Source: Posidonia oceanica
Taxonomy: Eukaryota > Streptophyta > Magnoliopsida > Alismatales > Posidoniaceae
Assembly (NCBI GenBank): GCA_037176725.1
Contig: JAZBRS010000026.1
Coordinates: forward strand, 153,461,501 to 153,525,500
Direction of reading: 5' to 3'
Length of the DNA stretch: 64,000 nucleotides
Part shown: one piece after another, positions 1 to 10,608 of the stretch
How the letters are laid out: every line of letters starts with the position of its first letter
Position numbering within the stretch: position 1 is the first letter of the stretch
Notes under the pieces: generated by a model
The model's database searches: none
What the model saw: the letters and a program-made list of their open reading frames with translations, nothing else
Told to the model about the DNA's origin: nothing
Program-made: the position numbers and the translations under genes

Positions 1-1764
1 CTGTGATTTAATATGCAATTTCAAACCTTATTACATTGTAATAAAGTCCAGCAAGTTTGCATTATTGCATTTAGGTCCAATTTGCCTCCAACTACCATTT
101 AAATGCAATTTTAAACTTTATTACATTGCAATAAAGTCCTGTGACTTGTGTTTATTACATTTAAGTCCTTTTTGCATGCATGCATCATTTAAATTGCACT
201 TTAATCATATTGCATTGCTTTAAATGCCCAACAGTTTTCTAAATTGCATATCAATCCATGTTTTTAAACTGTTGCTTGTTTGCATACCTGTTTAGCTTTG
301 CATTTTAAACCTTACATGTTTTCAAAATTACATGTAGATCCTTATGCCTAGTTTCTTTGTGCTTGCATCCTGCTTTGCATTTAAAACCCAACAGTTAGGT
401 CTAATTGCATGTTAGTCCTAAAAACTACTGTTGTCTGCTTGCCTGTTTTGCATTGCACTTAGGTCCAGCATGTTTTCAAAACTGCATGTAGGTCCATTTC
501 TTGCATTATTGCATGCATGTCTTTTAATTAATGTTGCATTCTGCCCTTGCTTGCCTATCGCATTGCTGCATTATTTTTTAGCATGCATTTATCCTGTTGC
601 ATTGCATTTAGGCCCCTGCATTTACTTTAATTGCACTTAGGTCCCTGCATTTGCATTTTTGCATGCATTGCGTCCACATGTCATTGCATATAGCTCCCTT
701 TGCATCTTTTGAGCATTATTAGCCGCATTGCATGTAGGACACCCTGCATTGCACACACATAGGGGCCTTTTGCACTTAGACCCCCATTTAAACCACTTTT
801 TCTGGCCCTTGAGCCATCTGACTTGATTCCTGAATAACTTTTGATCGGATCTTCACGATCTAACTATCCTGGTCTTCCTGGTTAAATGATCTTTCATTCT
901 AACCAAAGTTATTTCAGATCAAGCCTCAGATCTTCAAGATAAGCCCACCTGAATCACTGCATATCACTCATTGCCTTATCATTTGCATTGCATGCATCGT
1001 TTTCGCGATCTGTTTTCTCGTGCATGTAGATTAGGCCTTATCGCCCCTGCTTTGCTTCTTTTTGCTTGTCGCACACTTGTATTGCATGGTTTTCCGCCCT
1101 ACTTTCGTTTCCCCTTGCATGTCGCTTGCATTGCATGGTTTTCATTGCTGTTTTGTTTTATTGCCTGCATTTGTAATAGGGCGATGATGCTTACTGCCTA
1201 GGAGTTCTTATGAACTAGGGCTTGCCCGTTCGGAACACTAGCAGCACTGCTAAGCACATAGATTGCACGTTTAATTCCCTGCATGCATCTTAGAACTTAG
1301 AGCATACATTTGAGCATGTAATTAAGCATTTATGGTATTTAGGCATTCAAAGCATGCATTTTTCTACATATGCGAGCGAGAATAGCCTATGAAAGACTGA
1401 TTCTTCGGACGTATCGGGGGTGCCTAACACCTTCTCCGTGCGTAACAGGAGTCCTTGCCCTTTCTCTTGGCCCGCAATGACCATTATGCCCTCATCCTAG
1501 GCACGAGTCATAGCATTGCATAGCATCACATCCCTTTGCATCCTTTTTGCATGTCTTTCATGCATTTCCCTAGTTTTCCTTGTCTCCCAATTTAATAGAC
1601 ACGGTGGCGACTCTGACTTGTCTTATCTTTCCTTTTTTCCTCTTTTGCCTGCGTTTCCGAGTAGAGTTTCCTTCCTCGGATCCAACCGCTAATAGTGAAC
1701 CTACTTCCGATGCACGCGAACTTTGACATCGTGCATGGATGACTCGATTTTCAAGATTACTACA
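1..1764 (+). repeat. Element A 5' LTR, left-truncated by the window
   Basis: Positions 1-1764 match 13601 onward and 24892-26660 almost base for base, and the copy ends in GATTACTACA one base before a PBS. It begins inside an A/T-rich 91-bp tandem repeat and is rich in GCATTGCAT words. Near 1408-1460 it carries the motif GGGGTGCCTAACACC followed by CGTGCGTAACAGGAGTCC, which recurs in the LTRs of B, D and the solo LTR. No coding function: the short frames here come from GCAT repeats. Confidence 0.9.
1605..1614 (+). other. PBS-like sequence inside the LTR
   Basis: TGGCGACTCT, the first ten bases of the true PBS, occurs here 161 bp before the PBS at 1766 and is preceded by AATAGACACGG. The same arrangement is seen in the LTRs of D, B and the solo LTR. 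Confidence 0.7.
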
Positions 1765-1765
1765 G

Positions 1766-1783
1766 TGGCGACTCTGCTGGGGA
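1766..1783 (+). other. Primer binding site of element A
   Basis: TGGCGACTCTGCTGGGGA starts one base after the LTR end. It is identical to the PBS of element D and matches the tRNA-Arg-type PBS I recall for Ogre elements. Confidence 0.85.
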
Positions 1784-2898
1784 TACTAGGCTCCGACTTT
1801 CGTTTTGGCTTTCTCCCCTACTTGGGTTTCGCACTTTTCTTGCCTTGTGCTTTTGCATGCATTGCTTGTTTGCTTGCTTGCTTGTTTACTTACTTGCTTT
1901 ATGCCATGTTTGCTTGCATTGCTTTATTTCTCACATTATGCATGTCTAAATATTTGCTTGATGCACTATGCATGCCTTTTGAGTGGTAAATGCTTTGTTT
2001 TACACAAATGCTATGCCACCATACATGCACATGCCATGTATACCTGCTTTTTGATATGATAAGTGTTTTCCTTTCACTATCATGTCCATGACACCAGCAC
2101 ATGTCATGCACATACTTTTTGCCTTGTTGTGTGATTGCTTGCATGCCATGACTTTCTGTTTCTCTCCCTTTCGTGCTTTTGCCATGTTAGGATATTAGAA
2201 ACATGCTTGCTTCCCCTTTGCTTAATCTAAAAGCTATAATAAAGCCAAGCAATAACTTCTAAGCACAACTAGAGTCAAAACTTGCAATTTTCCCCCTATG
2301 GTTAAATAAAACGCAAGTAAAACACTCTAAAGCATTCGCATGAATCATCATTCTAGAAAGCATGCATTCTTCTCATCTGAGTCCACCCACGGTATACGAA
2401 GGATAGTCCCGGTCGCTTGCTCCATCGCTTTGGCTTGGCACAAGTTGGTCGGTCTATCCCCCTTTGTCAGGGGTCGTGTCGGTGTGAGTAGAGAGTATCG
2501 CCCATGCTTTGGTAGGGTTGAGGCTCCTAAAGCACCACCCTGTCACTGCCTGAGCTCCAGCCAGGATTTAGATGGGTACCCACTCTTTTTCTGACCTGGA
2601 GTCTGCATAAACCCATTACCCATGAGTGCGTCCTAGTAGGCTGCCTACTCAGGACATGCATGGTGAGAGAGTGCATATTAGGGCATCCATTTTTGCACGT
2701 GTGCCATTCATGCCACCCCTAATAACTCTTTTTGCGTACATACTCTGACGCGTTTGTTGTTTTGCAGGTAGGTGCGGGTTCCTTAGCTAGGATCTCGAGC
2801 ATCCCTCCTCTCTGTCTCTAGGCTATCTGTCGCCTCCAACAATAGCTCGCCTTAGGTCTCGTGTCCCTGCCTTCAGCCGTAGACCTGTTCACACTCGC
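1784..2898 (+). other. Element A 5' leader, conserved with D and B
   Basis: Non-coding. The first 550 bp are T/GCAT-rich. From about 2360 to 2680 the sequence matches D (34045-34360) and, inverted, B (20880-21200), the longest well-conserved untranslated block among the three. It includes a small hairpin near 2457-2472 (CCCC, loop, GGGG). A pyrimidine tract ending TTTTGCAG at 2760-2767 just before the gag region resembles a 3' splice site; D has CTTTCCCGCAG at the matching place. Likely roles are packaging signal and 5'-UTR intron end; both are inference. Confidence 0.55.
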
Positions 2899-5472
2899 TT
2901 GCTGTCTGTTATGGCCCAGCATACCGGCGAGCCCTCTTCCTCTTTGGCGTCAGGGGAGGTACCGACTTCGGTCTCTCCTTCCCCTGCTTTGACGTCCCCT
3001 ATCTCTTCTCCACTTTTGGTGCAGGAGACTTCCCAGCCCCTCTATTTGGAACAAGGGTCGACCCCACTCGACCTGGAGCTTGTCACCGAGTTAACCGCGG
3101 TGACCGCCACTCGGGCTCCAAGAGCGTCGCCTTCTGTTCCATCCCAGGGCCTTCCCATCTCGGGAATCCAGCCTTCTGCGGCTACCTCTTGCGTAGGATC
3201 TACTCCTATTGCTCCCTCGATTGCCGTGCCCCCTTTGGCGGTCACCCTTTTGCGTCCCGACCCGTCGATCAATGATTTCCCTGCTTTGCAAGCACAACGT
3301 TTGTTGGCTAAAGCTGATAGGCTGCGAAGCATGGCTCTCGCACTTGACCCGACTATGGCCCACTCTTCCCGTCTGATCCCTGACGTTCCGGTGCAGCCCG
3401 CTATAGCTCTGCAAGCTCACCACACTGCACTTTCGCCCTTGGCATTGTCTCAGCTCCTCGCAGCTTCGACAATGCGGGTACCTTATCTGCCTCCTGCATC
3501 TGCACAACACTTTGCACAGCATGCTACTCCCTCATTTGGTGGCCAGTCTTTTGGATTGGCAGGAGCACAGCAACCCTCAAACCCATTGCCCGGCACTGTG
3601 CCGGTGCAACAGCTGCAGCCTCCATACACTACACCTTACACTGCACAGCATGCCTTTTACTCATCTTCTTTGCATTAGAATTTTCAGGCTCCTGCATACA
3701 TCTCACAACACTACTCACAATCGCACGGGTATGCTGGCCCTTACGCCTCGACACCAGATGGCGTGACGGTGGATCCGGAGGAGCGTTTTCGTGCGACCCA
3801 CACAGCATACGTTGTCCCTGTCTCTGCTGCACAACCATCGCCAGCAGCAGCTTCAGATGCCTTCCTCACCAGGTTGGATAATCTAGAAGAAGCATTTCAT
3901 AAAGTGCAAGGCACGGACTGCTAGCCCTACCAATTCCAAGACCTCTGCTACTTTCCAGAGGCCGCACTCTCTTCGAAGTTTTGCATCCCGAAATTCGATA
4001 AATACAATGGTAGAGGCTGCCCCATCTCTCATCTGAAGGCATACTGCGGGGACCTTGCTCAGCTACAGGCTGATGAAAGGCTCCTTATCCGCCTGTTTCA
4101 GAAGAGTCTAACCGGCCCAGCGCTCAAGTGGTTCACTTCCCTTGACATGGCTGCGGTTTAGACTTGGACTGATCTTTCTCAGGCTTTCCTTGAGCAGTAT
4201 TCTTTCAACCTTGACTTGATCCCCAAGTAGGGGGAACTTGTCACCATCCGGCAGAGGCCCCAAGAGCCATTCGGGGAGTATGTCGGTCGCTGGCGCTCCA
4301 CAGCTGCCCAGGTCAAAGATAGACCCTCCGAGGAGGATTCTATCAAGATGATCGTCAAAGGGGCACTGCCAGCGACTGGGACTCTACTTTGCATTCAGCA
4401 CATCACTAGTCATGCATCGTTGATTAGGGCTGGCACCCGCGTGGAGAGCTCACTGCGAAGTGGGCATTTCCCCACACTTTCTGCATTGGCTAGGCAGGCC
4501 AACAACACCAGTAATTGCCGCAGCAGCAACAACAGCAACAACTCTACTTCCGGCTACCCCAGACAGCACGCTGACGCATACGCTGATCCTCCTGAAGAGC
4601 CTACCTATGCAGCGAGTCAGCCAGACTCTTCTCAGCTAGATTACGCACCTAGCTATGCACCCACTGCACACACTGCCACCGTCGAGGTAGTGCATCACGT
4701 CGCACCAGCTCGGTAGGGACAATAGCCTAAGCAGAGACGAGGCCATCGCATTGAGAGTGACTTCACCCCACTTGGTGAACCGCTAAGCACCGTCTTTCCT
4801 CAGGTTGTGTCACTTTTGAGGCTCCCAGAAACTCGCCTGCCACCAAACCCTCTTCCACGGTGGTACGATGCGAGCAAGCATTGCGATTACCATTGAGCCG
4901 TGGGGCACTCGACGGATAATTGCCACACTCTTCGGGATGTCATTCAGAACCTGATTGACAACGAAGTCGTCGTTGTCAGTCCATAGGAGGCTACACATAC
5001 ACATGCACTTGCACTCGCATGCCCTAGTGTAGCCGGCCCTTCCTCTTTCGAGCCTACAGGCTTCGAAGATCTTGGAACCTCGAGGGTCTTCTCGCTCTCT
5101 CCAGTCTTCTCTGAGTCCAGCTCCGCCCTGGTGGATCCTTTTGATCCCATCGGCGTAATCTCCTTTTCCTTTACCTAGTTCGTCCGAGGGATGCTTGGAA
5201 GTGCAGCGGTAGTGTCGACAGCAAGCCCGATCGCAGCACCATCCAGGTCAGCTTCTCTTCAAGCTCCAACAGCTCCAGTGCTCCCCACACTACCATCAGC
5301 AGATCTAGCAGCTCTAGTGCTCCCTGCACTGCCGTCAGTAGCTCCAGTGCTCCCTGCACTGTCGTCAGCAGCTCCCGCAGCCCTAGTGCTCCCCGCGCTG
5401 TCGACAGCAGATCTAGCCGACAGCATCAGCAGCGTAGGGACGGACCCAGCACCTCCCTCCCGAGGTCGCTGA
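2899..5472 (+). pseudogene. gag: Element A gag, one open frame with nine internal stops
   Basis: A single frame runs 857 codons from the ATG at 2899 to TGA at 5470 without a frameshift. It is broken only by TAG at 3676, 3922, 4159, 4228, 4714, 4723, 4984 and 5176 and TGA at 4894. The N-terminal 330 residues are Pro/Ser/Ala-rich. The retrotransposon Gag core follows at about 3970-4480 (FDKYNGRGCP, LTGPALKWF, EPFGEYVGRWR). A zinc-knuckle-like C-x2-H-x4-H-x4-C motif is at 4880-4920 (HCDYH, GHSTDNC), its second H followed by the TGA. The tail 5191-5472 is made of Ala/Pro/Val repeats. Gag would form the particle and bind RNA. The homologues are D gag (35308-36700) and B gag (inverted). The stop pattern suggests decay of CAG codons. 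Confidence 0.85.
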
Positions 5473-5473
5473 C

Positions 5474-5481
5474 AGGTAAGT
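5474..5481 (+). promoter_or_regulatory. Consensus 5' splice donor just after the gag stop
   Basis: AG|GTAAGT lies at 5474-5481, immediately after the gag TGA (5470-5472). Element B has the same AG|GTAAGT at the same place on the minus strand (17845-17838). Ogre elements are known to contain an intron, so a spliced transcript is plausible, but I cannot pick the acceptor. Confidence 0.4.
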
Positions 5482-7354
5482 CCCTCTTACCTCTCTTTTG
5501 TTTCCTGCATTGTCTTTTCTTTTCGTTTTGTTTTGTTTTTGCGTTTTATTGCCTTGTCAGAAAATCATAAAAAGCATAAAAACAGCAAAAACCTAAAAAC
5601 ATGCATTTCTTTCTCCTGCATGCATTCTGCATTGGGCTTGCACCCCTAACTGCTCGACGATAGGTTCGTTAACCTATCACGATCGGGGCTGATACCCCTA
5701 ACTATTCGGTGATAGGCCTGTTAACCTATCATCATCGGGTTGATATCCCTAACTATTCTGCGATAGATCTGTTAACTTATCACCTGGCACATATCAATCA
5801 CCTTGCATGCATATCAATCATCTTGCACATATCTATCATCATGCATTGTCATTTACTGCATGTACATATCATTTCTTGCAACCCACAAAAGCAAAAAAAT
5901 CAAGAAAATAAAAATAACAAAAATATTATCTTCGCCTTGCTGTTGGTTTTCCCTTTTTATGTTTTCCTAAAACAAAAACCATAAAAATACAAAAGCAATG
6001 CAAAAACCCAAAAACATGTTTGTCCCTTCCCCTTCTAAAAAATACAAAAACCCACAAACATTTGTATAATTAGAAACCTAGCTTTGGACAAACAAGCAGT
6101 AGCGCCTAGAGGATGTCAAGCAGTGACAATCTCAGGTAGGTCTCACCTGAGCAGCGCCATCTCTTGCATGTGGCTAAAGAGTGAGGCTAGAGCAAAATAG
6201 AGCGTCTCGCGGAGCCCAAGGCTCCCAAAGCGAGATCCACCTTATCAAGAGAGTCCACCAGACATGGAGAGGACCAAAGCAGTGCAGAGCATAGCCAGAG
6301 GCTGTCTACACATTACAGAGGCTGAAGGTGTACACCGATCAGCCGAACTCTTAACACCTCATCTGGGACCGCTACCCCAAGAGGGCGAAGTCATGCATAT
6401 CCAAAAGAATATAAATCATGTGAGCAAAAAAAATGATAGCATGATATGCATGCTGAGTACAAAAGAAAAATGCAGAAAGAAGTTGAAGAAAGAAGGTGCT
6501 CATGAGAGAAGTGACTTCGACGAGCATCAAAGGCCCCTCAGCTATCAACTTCAAGCACCGCATTGCCAACTGCACGGGATGCATTATTAGGAGGACCTGG
6601 CCCCACCCTCCGAGCGAAGTAGAACGCTCCAATCCCTTATGTAGACAACTCTACCCCTTTGGCAGGCTAGATGCAACTCCAGTCACTCATGAGGGGAAAA
6701 GAAAAATCTATTCCGTGAGCGTCAAAAGCGGTACCTGGTCCCCGAGAAATTGAGACGGAGGCTAAGAAGCTGCACCCAACGCTTCTGCTACCCACATGCA
6801 GCCAAAGGCTATACTTTGCAAAGCTAAGGCCTCATCCTGAGCTTAGAAATGAGAGCTTGACTGAGGTGCAGGGACTCTCGCCCATCAGCGAGATCCCACT
6901 TGAGGCACCTCTATACCTTGATATCAGGAGTTCAAAGAATGCCCAAACCAATTAGGACGTATGAGCAGTTATACCAGGAGGTCAAAGGGAGCCACCGACC
7001 ACAACTCGGCATGACGTTGCTCGAGGATTGAGTCTCCTGAGTCAGAAAATGCAGAAGCACCCTCATGGCATAATTGCTTTTGAGTCCAAAACCACCAAAA
7101 CATGCATGCTGTAATATATTTTTATCTTCCCCTCTCCCTGTTTTCGAAAACCGAAGCCAAGGATGAGCACTTTTGCCTACCTCGCTCAGAGGCTCTGCGC
7201 TTTTCAAAATTTGCCGCCCACCGTGTTGGGTAGGTTTGTGATGACCAGCATGCCCATTGTTTGTCACCCCATGACGTTGCATTGCATGCCCACGCTGAGA
7301 CCATTGCACGCCTACCATGATGGGTTCCTGTTTTCTCTCTGCATCATTTTGCAT
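5482..7354 (+). other. Element A untranslated region, first part
   Basis: No credible gene. 5634-5790 holds three copies of the family motif (GGGCTGATACCCCTAACT, then TCGG-GATAGG and GTTAACCTATCA). 5870-6060 is A-rich. 6060-7160 is homologous, inverted, to 16550-17560 of element B, so it belonged to the common ancestor of A and B. Short frames here are unrelated to any protein I know. Confidence 0.6.
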
Positions 7355-7745
7355 CGGGCTGGCAGCCCTAACTGCGCGGCGATGGGTCTATCAACCTATC
7401 ATTTTGTCACATTTGCAATCGGGCTGGCAGTCCTAACTGCTCGGCGATGGGTCCATCAACCTATCATTTTATCATTCTGCATCCGGGCTGGCAACCCTAA
7501 CTACTCGGTGATGGGTCCATTAACCTATCATTTTACATTTATTCCTCATCTGGGCTGGCAGTCCTAACTGCTCGGTGATGGGTCCATTAACCTATCATTT
7601 TGCATTTCCATGCATCGGGCTGGTAGCCCTAACTGCTCGGTGATGGGTCCGTTAACCTATCATTTTGCATTCCTCTACATCGGGCTGGTAGCCATAACTG
7701 CTTGGTTGATGCCCGTTAAAATGTCATCTCGCATATTCGCATTGC
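7355..7745 (+). repeat. About 65-bp tandem repeat with palindromic core, 6 copies
   Basis: Copies begin at 7355, 7420, 7484, 7551, 7616 and 7681. Each opens with GGGCTGGCAGCCCTAACT (GGGCTG and CAGCCC can pair), continues with CTCGG-GATGGGTC, and ends in TTAACCTATCATTTT. More diverged copies are scattered at 5634-5790, 7750-7795, 7915-7960, 8045-8090, 8338-8480 and 9449-9490. The motif also occurs in B (inverted, 16255-16340) and D (47889-47990). Confidence 0.85.
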
Positions 7746-7824
7746 ATTCGGGTTGATATCCCTAACTATTCGGCGATAGGTCAGTTAACTTATCATCCAT
7801 CCATCCATCCATCCTTCGCATTTT

Positions 7825-7901
7825 GATGCCAGGGGTGCCTCGGCTGTCTTCTGGTATCATCCCTGATACCAGGGGCATTTTTTTTGCTGCCCTGTGGTAT
7901 C
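7825..7901 (+). other. Paired hairpins of element A
   Basis: Two adjacent inverted repeats: 7825-7858 opens GATGCCAGGGG and closes CTGGTATC with a CTCGGCTGT loop; 7865-7901 opens GATACCAGGGGCA and closes TGCCCTGTGGTATC with a T-rich loop. Six bases (ATCCCT) separate them. The same pair with the same spacing occurs in D (46521-46597) and B (16218-16141 on the minus strand). A further second-type hairpin is at 8135-8172. Confidence 0.75.
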
Positions 7902-8134
7902 GCCTCCCTCTCATCGGGCTGATATCCCTAACTATTCGGCGGTAGATTTGTTAACTTATCACCTTGCATTTGCATTATCCCACTGCATTCCCCACCATCA
8001 TTGCACTTTGCACGGTGAGCCCTTACATCCATCTCACTGCATTTGGGCTGGTAGCCCTAACTACTCGGCTGGCAAACTCGTTAGTTTTGTCTCCACCTTG
8101 CATTTTGATGCTATGGGCGCTTCGGCTGTTCACC

Positions 8135-8172
8135 GATACCAGGGGCATCTTTATTTGCTGCCCCATGGTATC
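8135..8172 (+). other. Additional GATACC/GGTATC hairpin
   Basis: GATACCAGGGGCA, an 11-base loop, then TGCCCCATGGTATC: a stem of about 12 base pairs with a two-base bulge region. It is preceded at 8107-8134 by a degraded first-type hairpin with the loop GCTTCGGCTGTT. Confidence 0.7.
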
Positions 8173-9906
8173 CCATTTCCATCTGTATTTGGGCTGGCAT
8201 CCCCAACTGTTACGGGAGCATCTACGGACCTCTACCACACCTTCGGGTATGGTATTCCCATTGCATTCATGGTTACAAGTTATCCCACTTGTAATCACCT
8301 CTCTTGCCTGATAGACTCGCTGGCCTGTCACCATCTCACCGGGCTGATAGCCCCAACTATCCGGTGATGAGTACGTTAACTCCTCATCGGGCCGATAGCC
8401 CTAACTATCTGGTGATGAGTCCGTCAACTCCACAGCAGGCTGATAGCCCTAACTATCCAGCATAAGTCCGTTAACTTATCACCATTCGTCGTAGTTTAAT
8501 AGCATTTTGTTGCAAGGCATTAGCATCTCATTGCATAACATCATATAGCTTCCTTGTATCCCTCGTAGAGTCAGTCCTAGTACTGCATCTCATCATTACA
8601 CGGACATCGCGCGCTTAGGATCCGAACCCCTGATTCACGCATTGCCTAAGGTAGCATCCTCAGCAACGCAAAGCTTTCTAAAGCCTGCCTGAGTAGTGCA
8701 CGGTCCAGGATCATTTTCTCGATTTCGCGTGCCCGGCGTCCCATTGTATAGACATTGCATCTCACTGCATAACATCGCATGACATTTGCATTCTTATTGC
8801 GTTGCTACTCCTCTTTAGTCATTACCCCAACTTTTGCATTCCGTTTCCCGGACATGGCATACATAGGAATCGAACCCCAGGTCCATGCACTGCTTAAAGT
8901 GACATCCTCAGCATCCGCAACTCTGCACAGTTTGCCTGCTCAGTATGACACCCGCGGTAGTGCACGGCCCAGGATCGCTTCCTTAGCGTTACGTGCCCGC
9001 CATCGCATGCACATCCACAGCATCTTTACTTTTAGCATTTTACTTTCTGTAGTAGCACCGCGCTAGAGCCATGCACCTCTCAGCGCACCTGTCTTCTGGC
9101 CTTCCTATCTGTATTGCCCAGCGACAGCATTGCATTGCATTTTCCACCTTTTCCGTGTGCATGCATCATCCCGCTTTCCCCTAGAGGAGTACAGCGCAGT
9201 AAGCATTAGCGTAAGCATAACATTTGCATTAGCACCGTACACTAGTCTTTGCATTGGCACAGCATCCTAGTGTTCGCATTCATCTGCATTTGGCAACAGC
9301 CAAGACACCCCTTGCATCGCATTGCACTTTTCGCCTTTTCCACCTGCTTACTTCCTCGATCGAGGGCAAGCTTTTCTCTTTCTCGTGGCCTCGCGAGTTC
9401 CTACTTGTTTCCCTTGTCCCGGGTGGACAAGGACCTTTTGCCTCCCCTGGACTAGCAGCCCTAACTGCCCGAATGGCAAGCACGTTAGTCCTTCCGGAGT
9501 CGCTTTTGTGCAAGTTTGGACTAGCAGCCAACTTGTCGTGTTGCATCATAGCACTTTCTACTTTCTCTTGCATTGCATCGCACCAGCATGCATCACATAA
9601 CACTACACCAACATCCCATGTTTGGTAGCTGCATTCGCATCACTTCACATTAACATGCATCAGCACAGCATCTCCTCATGCACAGCATCTGCACACGCCC
9701 GTGTCGCCCGCGCCTCCCATAGTGGAGCTCGGCGCAACGAACACTAGTGCATATTGGTTCAACATTAGCATTAGCATCGCACACCAGTTTTTTCTTTAGC
9801 ATCTGCATTTGCATTCGCATTGTGGCAACGAGTCATGATTTTCGGTGTATCCACTGGATAAGTGACTCACGCCTATAGCAACATCTGGCTCTCATCGGCG
9901 TCATCC
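8173..9906 (+). other. Element A untranslated region, last part
   Basis: Non-coding, GCATT-rich. It contains diverged motif-family copies (8338-8480, 9449-9490), a pair of related blocks (8575-8730 and 8820-9000, both with CGAACCCC and GTGCACGGCCCAGGATC), and a GAGG/CCTC segment near 9355 related to the 67-bp repeats of B and the 147-bp repeats of D. At 9820-9906 it matches the end of the D internal region (48185-48260), but the expected polypurine tract and LTR start are missing, so the boundary with the LTR is deleted. Confidence 0.6.
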
Positions 9907-10608
9907 AAATCCATTCGGCAAAAGAGGAGAAGAAGGCAGTAGCAACTTCACACTTCCAATCCCACGCACAGCACAGCAGAACCTCTTTTTATCTACACAG
10001 CACAGCTCCCCATTTTCCTCCAAAGCAAACACAGCATCCCCACGCTCCCACTTAGCCTTCCATCATCTCCCTTAGCCTTCCACGAAGCCACGGAGAGAAC
10101 CACAGCCCCTGAGAGAGCTACATCACCAGAAGAGAAGAAAAAAACCAGAGTGACCCATTTTCTTCAAACCAGCAGCAGAGCAGGAGGGAGAGCAATTAAC
10201 TTGCTCCGGACCTTCCTCAGAGCTCCAGCAACTCGCGCCGATCATGCCACGAGCTTCCAGCTCACCGCAGCGCCGCAGTGACTTCCAACTGCACAGCCGC
10301 ACCCATTGGAGACCGGCAGCACGCTCCGGCCATCTCCGCAGGTAATGGACCTCATCTCTGAGTTCCTTTTAGCTTTGTCGTGCTTCCTAGCTAGTTAGAT
10401 GCATGCTTAGAGCTTCAGCGCCCAATTCGATTTCTGCCGCTACAGTCATCTTCTCCGGCGACGCTCAGTGGCTCTGCCGCACTCCTGGCCAGTACCGACC
10501 TTCCAGATCGCTCCCCGAGCATCGCCAGACCTCCAGCAACTCGATCCCACTCCGCCCTTGCGCCGCTGTTTCCCCTAGCACCCGCACCATCTCCGGCCTT
10601 CTCTTTAC
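9907..10608 (+). repeat. Element A 3' LTR, left fragment
   Basis: Follows the A untranslated part directly and ends where the inverted B-LTR begins. It is C-rich with phrases such as CTCCGGCCATCTCCGCAG, comparable in position and composition to the GC-rich middle of the D LTR. Its first bases are lost, so the 5' edge is approximate. No second copy is in the window because the left LTR is truncated. Confidence 0.55.

Noticed and set aside
431..640. Small Cys/Leu/His-rich ORFs repeated at 431, 14031 and 25312
   Set aside because: They are the same GCATTGCAT-rich LTR sequence in three LTR copies.
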